Below are positions 7,946 to 14,709 of a stretch of 16,321 bases of DNA, piece after piece. The stretch comes from Pelomonas sp041914785 (GTDB taxonomy: Bacteria > Pseudomonadota > Gammaproteobacteria > Burkholderiales > Burkholderiaceae_C), in NCBI GenBank assembly GCA_041914785.1, contig JAYSCT010000105.1, positions 1-16,321 on the forward strand. Direction: 5' to 3'. A program made the position numbers and the translations under genes. Below the pieces are notes generated by a model. That model searched no databases and was not told the origin of the DNA. It saw nothing but the letters and a program-made list of their open reading frames with translations. Numbering within the stretch: the stretch's first letter is position 1; every line of letters begins with the position of its first letter.

Positions 7946-9259
7946 CTAGAGGATGAAGCGGCTCAGGTCCTCGTTGGCCGCGAGCGCGCCCAGCTTGGCC
8001 TCGACGGCGGCCGCGTCGAGCTGCAGCGTCTGGCCCGAGCGGTTGGGCGCGTCGAAGCTGATCTCGTCCAGCAGCCGCTCCATCACCGTCGCGAGGCGCC
8101 GCGCGCCGATGTTCTCGGTGCGCTCGTTCACCTCGAACGCGATCTGCGCAATGCGGCGGATGGCGTCGTCCTGCAGGTCCAGCGCGACGCCTTCGGTGGC
8201 CAGCAATGCCTGGTACTGCTTGACCAGGCTGGCATGCGTGCTCTTCAGGATGGCCTCGAAATCGGCCACCGACAGCGAGTCCAGCTCCACCCGGATGGGC
8301 AGCCGGCCCTGCAGCTCCGGAATCAAGTCGCTGGGCTTGCTGAGGTGGAAGGCGCCGCTGGCGATGAAGAGGATGTGGTCGGTCTTGACGAGGCCGTACT
8401 TGGTCGAGACGGTCGTGCCCTCGACCAGCGGCAGCAGGTCGCGCTGCACGCCCTGGCGCGACACCTCGGCGCCGCCATGCTCCTGGCGCGACGCCACCTT
8501 GTCGATCTCGTCGATGAAGACGATGCCCATTTCCTGCGCGTTGGCGAGCGCGGTCGAGCGGATCTCCTCCTCGTTGACGAGCTTGGCGGCCTCCTCGTCC
8601 ACCAGCAGCTTCATCGCCTCGCCGATCTTGAGCTTGCGCGTCTTCTTCTGGCCGGCGCCGAACTGGCTGAACATGCCCTTGAGCTGCTCGGCCATGTCCT
8701 CCATGCCCGGCTGGTTGCCGAACGGCGTCAACACCTCCAGGCTGGGCTTGGGCGCCAGCAGGTCCAGCTCGATGTCCTTGTCGTCGAGCTGGCCCTCGCG
8801 CAGCTTCTTGCGGAAGGCCTGGCGCGTCGCGTTGTCGGCGTCGGAGCCCGGCAGCAGCACGTCGAGAACGCGCTCCTCGGCAGCATCCTCGGCGCGCGTC
8901 TGGCAGCGGCGCATGGCCACCTCGCGCTCCTGCTTGACGGCCACTTCGACGAGGTCGCGGATGATGGAGTCCACGTCCTTGCCGACATAGCCCACCTCGG
9001 TGAACTTGGTCGCCTCGACCTTGATGAAGGGCGCGCCGGCCAGCCGCGCCAGGCGGCGCGCGATCTCGGTCTTGCCGACGCCGGTGGGCCCGATCATCAG
9101 GATGTTCTTGGGCGTGATCTCGGCACGCAGCTTGTCGTCCACCTGCTGGCGGCGCCAGCGGTTGCGCATCGCGATGGCGACGGCGCGCTTGGCGGCGTTC
9201 TGGCCGACGATGTGGCGGTCCAGCTCGGAGACGATTTCTTGAGGCGTCATGCTGCTCAT
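7946..9259 (-). CDS. hslU: ATP-dependent protease ATPase subunit HslU (ClpY)
   Basis: This is the AAA+ unfoldase of the HslVU (ClpYQ) protease, which unfolds substrates and threads them into the HslV chamber in the cytoplasm. The 437-residue length is normal for the family. Seen directly are Walker A GPTGVGKT (57-64), the pore loop GYVGKD (90-95), Walker B with D250/E251 in VFIDEIDK, and a charged I-domain between them. It also has the conserved C-terminal tail DLSRFIL, which docks into HslV and activates it. The ATG at 9259 has GAGGGG (9265-9270) 5 nt upstream; a second ATG three codons later is possible. It follows hslV by 82 nt on the same strand, and that gap holds a palindromic element. 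Confidence 0.98.
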   Translation of the reverse strand: MSSMTPQEIVSELDRHIVGQNAAKRAVAIAMRNRWRRQQVDDKLRAEITPKNILMIGPTGVGKTEIARRLARLAGAPFIKVEATKFTEVGYVGKDVDSIIRDLVEVAVKQEREVAMRRCQTRAEDAAEERVLDVLLPGSDADNATRQAFRKKLREGQLDDKDIELDLLAPKPSLEVLTPFGNQPGMEDMAEQLKGMFSQFGAGQKKTRKLKIGEAMKLLVDEEAAKLVNEEEIRSTALANAQEMGIVFIDEIDKVASRQEHGGAEVSRQGVQRDLLPLVEGTTVSTKYGLVKTDHILFIASGAFHLSKPSDLIPELQGRLPIRVELDSLSVADFEAILKSTHASLVKQYQALLATEGVALDLQDDAIRRIAQIAFEVNERTENIGARRLATVMERLLDEISFDAPNRSGQTLQLDAAAVEAKLGALAANEDLSRFIL

Positions 9260-9279
9260 TGGAGCCCCTCGTTCGATGA

Positions 9280-9310
9280 GACCATCGACCGATCCCCCGA
9301 GGGGATGGTC
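9280..9310 (-). repeat. REP-like palindromic element, copy 1 (hslV-hslU gap)
   Basis: GACCAT (9280-9285) pairs with ATGGTC (9305-9310), enclosing a second dyad CCCC-CGA-GGGG (9294-9304). Read on the minus strand, 9289-9304 is CCCCTCGGGGGATCGG. It matches 15 of 16 bases of the element at 11791-11806. It would form a stem-loop in the hslV-hslU transcript and could set the relative amounts of the two subunits. Confidence 0.5.
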
Positions 9311-9341
9311 GCTTGCTTGGGGCGGCCCGGCACGGCGCGAC

Positions 9342-9911
9342 TCATTCCAGCACCTCCAGCGTGTGGTTCTGGTTCGTGTAGATGCAGATCTCGCCGGCGA
9401 TCTCCAGCGACTTCTTGACGATGTCGGCCGCGCTCAGCTCGGTGTTGGCCAGCAGCGCCTTGGCCGCGGCCTGGGCGTAGGCGCCGCCCGACCCGATGGC
9501 GACGATGCCCTGCTCGGGCTCCAACACGTCGCCGTTGCCGGTGATGATCAGCGAGGCGGTCTTGTCGGCCACGGCCAGCATGGCCTCCAGGCGGCGCAGC
9601 ACGCGGTCGGTGCGCCAGTCGCGCGTCAGCTCGACGGCGGCCCGGACGAGATGGCCCTGGTGCTTCTCCAGCTTGGCCTCGAAGCGCTCGAACAGCGTGA
9701 AGGCGTCGGCCGTCGCGCCCGCAAACCCTGCGAGTACCTGATCGCGGTAAAGCTTGCGCACCTTGCGCGCGCTGGCCTTGACGACGGTGTTGCCCAGCGT
9801 CACCTGGCCGTCGCCGCCAATGGCGACCTGCCAGCCGGTGGGCGTCTGGCGGCGCACCGAGACGATGGTGGTGCCGTGATAGACGGCAGCAGAAGAGGAA
9901 TCAGAAGACAT
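9342..9911 (-). CDS. hslV: ATP-dependent protease proteolytic subunit HslV (ClpQ)
   Basis: HslV is the threonine peptidase of the HslVU protease; it forms the double-ring chamber opened by HslU. The 189-residue protein has the family core: GTTIVSVRR at the N-terminus, GDGQVTLGNTVVK, and a C-terminal CIYTNQNHTLEVLE. By homology the catalytic residue is Thr14 in HG-TT. A 13-residue, Ser-rich leader must therefore be removed to expose it, longer than the single Met lost in the E. coli enzyme. No alternative start codon lies between the ATG and Thr14, so the leader is real. No good ribosome site is seen upstream; a sigma-32-like promoter directly precedes the gene. The STAS-protein gene ends 43 nt upstream. 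Confidence 0.97.
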   Translation of the reverse strand: MSSDSSSAAVYHGTTIVSVRRQTPTGWQVAIGGDGQVTLGNTVVKASARKVRKLYRDQVLAGFAGATADAFTLFERFEAKLEKHQGHLVRAAVELTRDWRTDRVLRRLEAMLAVADKTASLIITGNGDVLEPEQGIVAIGSGGAYAQAAAKALLANTELSAADIVKKSLEIAGEICIYTNQNHTLEVLE

Positions 9912-9921
9912 AGGCCGTTCC

Positions 9922-9949
9922 AGATGAGGTTCGGCCCGAGTTTCGCAAG
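9922..9949 (-). promoter_or_regulatory. Sigma-32-like heat-shock promoter before hslV
   Basis: On the minus strand CTTGCGA (9943-9949) is followed after 13 nt by CCTCATCT (9922-9929). The heat-shock consensus is CTTGAAA, 11-16 nt, CCCCATNT; the matches are 5 of 7 and 7 of 8. hslVU is a classical heat-shock operon. The -10 box ends only 10 nt before the ATG, so the transcript would have a leader of just a few bases. Confidence 0.5.
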
Positions 9950-9954
9950 GCCGG

Positions 9955-11721
9955 TCAGTTGATTCTGACCTTCACCTTGGCGTGCTCGTTGATACCCATC
10001 GCACCGAAGAACAACGCGACCAGCCGGTGGGCGTCGTTGAAGACCACCGTGCGGTTCTCGCTGCGGCGCGACAGCACCCAGTTCAGCAGGTCGCCGGCGG
10101 CCATGAAGTCCAGGCGGATCAGCTTGGTGCAGGAGATGTTGATGAGCGTCGCGTCGCCCACCTCGCTGCCCATGACCTTCAGCGTGTCGGAGATGTCGCC
10201 GCTGAGCTGACCCATCAGCTCCAGCTGCGCCGCCACGTTGGCCGGCTCGTGCACGCTGGTGTCGAGGAAGGAAGACTGCGCCTCGCTCTGCATCGTGCTG
10301 GTCGCGGGGCTGTTCGTCGACGAGCCCTCGCCGCCGATGCGCACGCGGCACTTGGCCCGCTCCCATGAGGGCGGCGAGACCTCGTAGGTCACGCAGTAGT
10401 CGATGGCGGCCTCGTCGAACTGGTCCGGCCGGTTGGCCAGCCGCAGCGCCTCCAGGCGCAGCATCCACTGCGCGGGGTCGGTGTCGCGCTCGCCAACGGG
10501 GGCCAGTTCCTTGAGCTGGTTCAGGAAGTGGTCGCCGCCCATCCAGCGCTGGTCCACCTGCTGCTGCGCCCAGTGGCGGAACAGCTCGCGCAGCTGGATG
10601 GCGGCCTCGATCTCGATGTCGTCCAGCGGGCTCCAGTCGAACACCCACGGCATGGGCAGCGTCTCGCTGCGCTTTTGCAACAGCGTGACGTCCTCGGCCG
10701 TCAGCAGCGACGGCGCCGTCCAGCTGACCTGGCCGGCACGCCCCATCGGCGTGCGGCTGGCCTGGCGGGTCGACTCGGCCACCAGCTTGGGCATCGAGAA
10801 CCACTGCGGCGCCGACAGGCCGAACTGCTGCGCGTACTCGACGGCCAGCACCTCGAACTTGCCCTGGGCGCCGGTCGCGCGGTAGTGGTCGAACAGCACC
10901 AGCCAGGTCTCGCCGTGCAGGTTGCGGCTGCCGCCCGGGCGCACCAGCTCGGTCAGCGCGTGTTCGCTGCTTTCGTAGTCGGCATTGGCGAAGGCGATGA
11001 CGGCTTCGTCCAGCTCCGGGTCGTGCACGACCTCCTGCACTTCTATCGGCGCGCCGCCCGGGTCGGCCAGCGTGAACGACAGCGGCATGTCCAGCGGCGG
11101 CAGGTCGGGCAGGCGGCTGGCCGGCGAGTCGGACAGCGGCGGGATGGCCGCGCCCATCGTCACAGCCGCCGGCGGCGTGGGCGCGGACAGGCGCTGCACC
11201 TCCTGCGGCGTGGAGAACTCGCTGACGCGGCCGCCGGACGCGTCCATAGCCGGCGACGCCGCCACGGTGGACGCGAACGCCACGGGGCGCGTGCTGGTCT
11301 CGAAGAAGCCGGGCTCCTGCTTGGGCACGGCCTGCGTCGTCGCAAAGCTCTCGCCCACCATCTGCTGCTCGATCTCGTCGATCTTGGCCTTCACGCCCAG
11401 GTCGATCTTGGAGCTGGGTTCGCTGATGCGCTCGTCATCGCCCATGCGCGACGGCGACGACGCCAGCGCGGCCAGTTGCTCGGGCGTCAGCCCCTCGCGG
11501 CGGATGCGGCGCAGCATGTCGAGCTCGCGCTTGCGCACGAAATCGTTGCGGCGCTTGCGCTCCACCATGGCGCGCAACTCGGCCTTGGCGAGGTCGCCCT
11601 CGGGATCGTCCTGGCGGGAATTGATCTCGGACCAGTCCGTCGTCGGGTTGGCGACGAAGCGCGCCACCTTGCGGAAGAAGCTGTCACCTTCCTTCGGGTC
11701 TGCGGGCTTGGACTCGGTCAT
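9955..11721 (-). CDS. STAS-domain protein with duplicated helical-repeat/STAS layout
   Basis: The function of this 588-residue soluble protein is not known. Residues 1-90 are highly charged and helical. Residues 100-230 are low-complexity and Pro/Ala-rich. Then come a TPR-like repeat (about 240-310), a STAS-like segment (about 355-405, PWVFDWSPLDDIEIEAA), a second TPR-like repeat (about 415-458) and a C-terminal STAS domain (about 503-588, with LINISCTKLIRLDFMAAGDL). The two repeats align without gaps at an offset of 146 residues: W273/W419, F289/F435, A293/A439, Y296/Y442, S303/S449, P305/P451 and W307/W453. STAS domains usually act in protein-protein switching (anti-sigma antagonists) or nucleotide binding. 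No kinase or anti-sigma factor is nearby. The gene lies 43 nt before hslV on the same strand. No clear ribosome site precedes the ATG. Confidence 0.8.
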   Translation of the reverse strand: MTESKPADPKEGDSFFRKVARFVANPTTDWSEINSRQDDPEGDLAKAELRAMVERKRRNDFVRKRELDMLRRIRREGLTPEQLAALASSPSRMGDDERISEPSSKIDLGVKAKIDEIEQQMVGESFATTQAVPKQEPGFFETSTRPVAFASTVAASPAMDASGGRVSEFSTPQEVQRLSAPTPPAAVTMGAAIPPLSDSPASRLPDLPPLDMPLSFTLADPGGAPIEVQEVVHDPELDEAVIAFANADYESSEHALTELVRPGGSRNLHGETWLVLFDHYRATGAQGKFEVLAVEYAQQFGLSAPQWFSMPKLVAESTRQASRTPMGRAGQVSWTAPSLLTAEDVTLLQKRSETLPMPWVFDWSPLDDIEIEAAIQLRELFRHWAQQQVDQRWMGGDHFLNQLKELAPVGERDTDPAQWMLRLEALRLANRPDQFDEAAIDYCVTYEVSPPSWERAKCRVRIGGEGSSTNSPATSTMQSEAQSSFLDTSVHEPANVAAQLELMGQLSGDISDTLKVMGSEVGDATLINISCTKLIRLDFMAAGDLLNWVLSRRSENRTVVFNDAHRLVALFFGAMGINEHAKVKVRIN

Positions 11722-11786
11722 GGACTGAAATATGCCTTATGCAACGACGGTGCAGTATCCGGGCCGAGCGCCGGACCGTTCCAGGG

Positions 11787-11810
11787 CCAGCCCCTCGGGG
11801 GACCGGCTGG
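11787..11810 (+). repeat. REP-like palindromic element, copy 2 (dksA-STAS gap)
   Basis: The core CCCCTCGGGGGACCGG (11791-11806) differs at one of 16 bases from the element in the hslV-hslU gap, which lies in the opposite orientation. It is flanked by CCAG/CTGG. A further arm CGAGGGGC (11842-11849) is the reverse complement of GCCCCTCG (11790-11797), so alternative hairpins are possible. The 136-nt gap (11722-11857) shows nothing else convincing. Confidence 0.5.
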
Positions 11811-11857
11811 GCTCGCCCGCGTCCAGCGGGGCGTGACCGGGCGAGGGGCCGACCATG

Positions 11858-12502
11858 TCAGTCGCCAAACATCTTCTGCTTGAGCTCGCGGCGCTGCTGC
11901 GCTTCGAGTGACAGCGTGGCCGTCGGGCGGGCGATCAGGCGACCCAGGCCGATGGGCTCGCCGGTCTCGTCGCAGTAGCCGTAGTCGCCGCTGTCCAGGC
12001 GGGCGATGGACTGCACGATCTTCTTCAGCAGCTTGCGCTCGCGGTCGCGCGTGCGCAGTTCGAGGGCGTGCTCTTCCTCGATGGTCGCGCGGTCGGCCGG
12101 GTCCGGCACGATCGTCGTGTCTTCACGCAGGTGCTCGGTGGTCTCGCCGGCGTTGGACAGCACCTCGTTCTTCAGGCCTTCCAGCTTGGCGCGGAAGAAC
12201 TCGACCTGCTTGGCATTCATGTACTCCGAGTCCGGCATGGCCATGACTTCGGCGTCGCTCAGCTCGGCACCCGGCTTGGTCTTCCAGGCATTGGCCAGCT
12301 TGGGGTCGCCCTTGGCGGCCACGCGCGGCGTCTCGTCGGCCTGGTTGGCGCCACGCACGGGCGGTTTCGGCGGGGCGAAGCGGTCCGCGAAGCGGTTGGC
12401 CGGCGCGGGTGCGTCCAGCGTGGCGACGTCGGCGCCTGCATCGGTCTTCTTCGCGCCCTTGGCGGGCGCGGCGGCGGTTTTGGGGGCCGGGGTCTTGCTC
12501 AC
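11858..12502 (-). CDS. dksA: RNA polymerase-binding transcription factor DksA, zinc-site variant
   Basis: DksA enters the RNA polymerase secondary channel and works with ppGpp in the stringent response. From the chosen GTG the protein has 214 residues, against 151 in E. coli; the extra length is an Ala/Lys/Pro-rich N-terminal tail of about 65 residues. The coiled-coil tip motif DPADRA keeps both key acids (D134, D137). The zinc-finger position retains only C177; the other three cysteines are replaced by T180, S198 and A201, so a zinc-free fold is expected. This Cys-Thr-Ser-Ala pattern is, from memory, common in betaproteobacterial DksA. The GTG start is supported by GAGGAG (12509-12514) 6 nt upstream; ATG 12529 and GTG 12556 have no such site. 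It has its own promoter. Confidence 0.9.
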   Translation of the reverse strand: MSKTPAPKTAAAPAKGAKKTDAGADVATLDAPAPANRFADRFAPPKPPVRGANQADETPRVAAKGDPKLANAWKTKPGAELSDAEVMAMPDSEYMNAKQVEFFRAKLEGLKNEVLSNAGETTEHLREDTTIVPDPADRATIEEEHALELRTRDRERKLLKKIVQSIARLDSGDYGYCDETGEPIGLGRLIARPTATLSLEAQQRRELKQKMFGD

Positions 12503-12508
12503 TGTCTT

Positions 12509-12514
12509 CTCCTC
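12509..12514 (-). promoter_or_regulatory. Ribosome binding site deciding the dksA start
   Basis: GAGGAG on the minus strand lies 6 nt before GTG 12502. The two longer in-frame starts at 12529 and 12556 have no purine-rich site, so the GTG is preferred. Confidence 0.7.
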
Positions 12515-12593
12515 GCTCTGGGGTTGCATCGGCGCGGTGTCAGACCTTGATCCCACTGCTTTTCAGCCGGCTGCCCGATTTTGAGCGCGGCGG

Positions 12594-12621
12594 ATTGTAG
12601 CCATGTGGATTCCAGCGCCAA
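12594..12621 (-). promoter_or_regulatory. Sigma-70 promoter of dksA
   Basis: On the minus strand TTGGCG (12616-12621) and TACAAT (12594-12599) are 16 nt apart, matching consensus at 4 of 6 and 5 of 6. The predicted start near 12587 gives a leader of about 85 nt before GTG 12502. The bases after the -10 (CCGCCGCG) are all G or C, as in promoters inhibited by ppGpp and DksA. It lies just past the cobW-family terminator. Confidence 0.6.
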
Positions 12622-12630
12622 CGCACCCCA

Positions 12631-12652
12631 GAAAAGTGGCCCGCGAGGGCCA
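12631..12652 (-). terminator. Intrinsic terminator of the CobW-family gene
   Basis: Five bases after the stop codon, the minus strand reads TGGCCC-TCGC-GGGCCA followed directly by CTTTTC. That is a 6-bp GC-rich stem with a tetraloop and a short T-run, the textbook Rho-independent pattern. It separates this gene from the dksA promoter, whose -35 begins about 10 nt further on. Confidence 0.78.
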
Positions 12653-12657
12653 ATAAA

Positions 12658-13713
12658 TCACGCCAAACAGCCTTCCAGGCCCTGCATCAGCACGTCCTTG
12701 GGCAGGTCGATGCCGATGAACACCATCTTGCTCTGTTTTTTCTCTCCCGGCATCCAGCGGGGGCCGAGATCGGAGCCCATCATCTGGTGCACGCCCTGGA
12801 AGATCACCTTCTTCTCGGTGCCTTTCATGTGTAGGACGCCCTTGTATCTCAGCATCTTCGGGCCGTAGACCTGCACGATGGCGCCCAGGAAGTCTTCCAG
12901 CTTGGCCGGGTTGAAGGGCTTGTCGGAGCGGAACACGAAGCTCTTCACGTCGTCATCGTGGTGATGGTGATGCGGGTGGTCGCAGTGCTCGCCATGCGCA
13001 TGGTCGTGGTGATCATGGCCATGGTGGTGGTGATCATGGCTGTCCGCCTTCAGGAAGTCGGGGTCGATCTCCAGCTTGGCGTTCAGGTTGAAGCCGCGCA
13101 GGTCGAACACCTTGCTCAGCGCCACCTCGCCGAAATGCGCCGTCTGGATGGGCGCGCGCGGGTTCATGTGCTTGATGCGGTGGATCAGCGCCTCCACGGC
13201 GGCGGGCTTCACCAGGTCGCTCTTGCTGATGAAGATCTGGTCGGCGAAGCCCACCTGCATGCGCGCCTCCTGGCGGGTGTTGAGCTGCTCGTCGGCGTGC
13301 TTGGCGTCCACCAGCGTCAGCACCGAGTCCAGCAGGTAGGCCTCGGCGATCTCGTCGTCCATGAAGAAGGTCTGCGCGACGGGGCCGGGGTCAGCCAGGC
13401 CGGTGGTCTCGATGATGACGCGGTCGAACTGCAGTTCGCCCTTGCGGCGCTTGGCGGCCAGGTCGGAGAGCGTGGTGCGCAGGTCTTCGCGGATGGTGCA
13501 GCAGACGCAGCCGTTGCTCATCTGGATGATCTGCTCGTTGGTGTCCGACACGAGGATGTCGGTGTCGATGTTCTCCTCGCCGAACTCGTTCTCGATGACG
13601 GCGATCTTCTGGCCGTGGGCTTCGGTCAGCACGCGCTTGAGCAGCGTCGTCTTGCCGGCGCCGAGAAAGCCCGTGAGGATGGTTGCGGGGATGAGGCCGT
13701 TGTTGCTGGACAT
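12658..13713 (-). CDS. CobW/COG0523-family GTPase, putative zinc metallochaperone
   Basis: This 351-residue G3E-family GTPase resembles YjiA/YeiR/ZigA-type metal chaperones. Seen directly are Walker A GFLGAGKT (15-22), the ENEFGEE switch (41-47), the metal-binding CxCC motif C69/C71/C72, ETTGLADPGP (102-111) and an NKxD-like SKSD (163-166). A His-rich loop at 226-252 holds 17 histidines in 27 residues and one Cys. A C-terminal CobW domain follows (about 257-345). The family moves zinc or other metals to client proteins using GTP. The client is unknown, and true CobW (cobalamin synthesis) is unlikely without cobalamin genes nearby. The ATG at 13713 is chosen because the fold starts right after it; an upstream TTG at 13740 adds only nine unlikely residues. 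It ends in an intrinsic terminator and is divergent from corC. Confidence 0.93.
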   Translation of the reverse strand: MSSNNGLIPATILTGFLGAGKTTLLKRVLTEAHGQKIAVIENEFGEENIDTDILVSDTNEQIIQMSNGCVCCTIREDLRTTLSDLAAKRRKGELQFDRVIIETTGLADPGPVAQTFFMDDEIAEAYLLDSVLTLVDAKHADEQLNTRQEARMQVGFADQIFISKSDLVKPAAVEALIHRIKHMNPRAPIQTAHFGEVALSKVFDLRGFNLNAKLEIDPDFLKADSHDHHHHGHDHHDHAHGEHCDHPHHHHHDDDVKSFVFRSDKPFNPAKLEDFLGAIVQVYGPKMLRYKGVLHMKGTEKKVIFQGVHQMMGSDLGPRWMPGEKKQSKMVFIGIDLPKDVLMQGLEGCLA

Positions 13714-13750
13714 GGCGGGGACCGTTTCGAAGGAAGGCAACGCAGATAGG

Positions 13751-13784
13751 GGTTTGACGCCGGACTACAAGAGTTCGTCAAACC
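13751..13784. promoter_or_regulatory. Perfect 9-bp inverted repeat between the CobW-family gene and corC
   Basis: GGTTTGACG (13751-13759) and CGTCAAACC (13776-13784) are exact reverse complements separated by 16 nt, in the 114-nt divergent gap. Each arm contains a TTGACG hexamer reading inward, but neither has a -10 at the usual distance. A weak TATTCT lies at 13792-13797 upstream of corC. The repeat may be an operator for a dimeric regulator. Confidence 0.5.
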
Positions 13785-13827
13785 AATCGGCTATTCTGTC
13801 CCTTCCGCAATACCCTGACAGCTCCCC

Positions 13828-14709
13828 TTGAGCGAACCGCATTCAGGCCGGCCCCCAGTTCGCGGGGCCGCCAAACAACCGCCCGAGGCCCGCGGCCTGC
13901 TGGAGCGCATGCTGGAGTTTCTGCACCCCGGCCCCGACTCCAAGACCGAACTCATCGAGACCCTGGCCGATGCTGAGCAGCGCGAGCTGATCGAGCCCGA
14001 GTCGCGACAGATGCTGGAGGGCGTGCTGCGCATGGCCGAGCTGTCGGCCGGCGATGCGATGGTGGCCGCGCCGCGCATGGACCTGCTGGACATCGATGCG
14101 CCCTACGACGAACTGCTGGGCATCGTCATCGACACCGGCCACTCGCGCTTTCCGGTCTACGAAGGCACGCGCGACAACATCATCGGCATCCTGCTCGCCA
14201 AGGACCTGCTGAAGATGCAGCGCGCGCCCGAGCTGAACCTGCGTGCGCTGCTGCGCCCCACGGTCTTCGTGCCCGAGAGCAAGGGCCTGAACGAGCTGCT
14301 GCGCGACTTCCGCTCCAACCGCAACCACCTGGCCATCGTCATCGACGAGTTCGGCAACACGGCCGGCCTCATCACCATCGAGGACGTGCTGGAGGAGATC
14401 GTCGGCGAGATCGAGGACGAGTTCGACGAGCAGAGCTCCGACACCGGCCTCTACACGCTGGCCGACGGCACGCAGCGCGTGGCCGGCGACGCGACCATCG
14501 CCGCCGTCAACGGCGCCTTCGGCCTGAGCCTGCCGGACAACGACTTCGACACCATCGGCGGCCTGGTCGCGCACGAGCACGGCCGCGTGCCGCGCCGCGG
14601 CGAGTCCGTGCGCGTGGCGGGGCTGAACTTCTCCGTCATGCTGACGCGCGGCGGCGCGGTGCGCTGGTTCAAGGTCACGCGGGCGCCCGACGACGAGTCC
14701 GCCGCGTGA
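13828..14709 (+). CDS. corC: CorC/HlyC-family CBS-domain protein
   Basis: The 293-residue cytoplasmic protein has no membrane segment. It carries two CBS domains (about 73-133 and 140-197, with HSRFPVYEG and VIDEFGNTAGLITIEDVLEE), then a CorC/HlyC C-terminal domain (about 207-287). The N-terminal segment LADAEQRELIEPESRQMLEGV is typical of the CorC subgroup. CorC was named for magnesium/cobalt efflux in enterobacteria; the biochemical role of this soluble form is unsettled, with adenine-nucleotide sensing and envelope functions both proposed. The TTG start gives SEPHSGRPP at the N-terminus, and no ribosome site is visible before it; the next in-frame ATG (residue 28) would cut into conserved sequence. 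The stop overlaps the lnt start by 4 nt, so the two are probably translationally coupled. Confidence 0.92.
   Translation: MSEPHSGRPPVRGAAKQPPEARGLLERMLEFLHPGPDSKTELIETLADAEQRELIEPESRQMLEGVLRMAELSAGDAMVAAPRMDLLDIDAPYDELLGIVIDTGHSRFPVYEGTRDNIIGILLAKDLLKMQRAPELNLRALLRPTVFVPESKGLNELLRDFRSNRNHLAIVIDEFGNTAGLITIEDVLEEIVGEIEDEFDEQSSDTGLYTLADGTQRVAGDATIAAVNGAFGLSLPDNDFDTIGGLVAHEHGRVPRRGESVRVAGLNFSVMLTRGGAVRWFKVTRAPDDESAA

Noticed and set aside
7547..9418. Plus-strand open frame of 623 codons across the LuxR-type gene, hslU and the hslU-hslV gap
   Set aside because: It is a shadow of well-conserved genes; composition is unspecific and it crosses two genes and an intergenic element.
12958..13749. Plus-strand open frame rich in Met and Val opposite the CobW-family gene
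   Set aside because: The Met/Val-rich start is simply the complement of the His codons in the metal-binding loop.
13754..13782. TTGACG considered as a -35 for corC
   Set aside because: The sequence 17 nt downstream (GTCAAA) is not a -10; the hexamer belongs to the inverted repeat.
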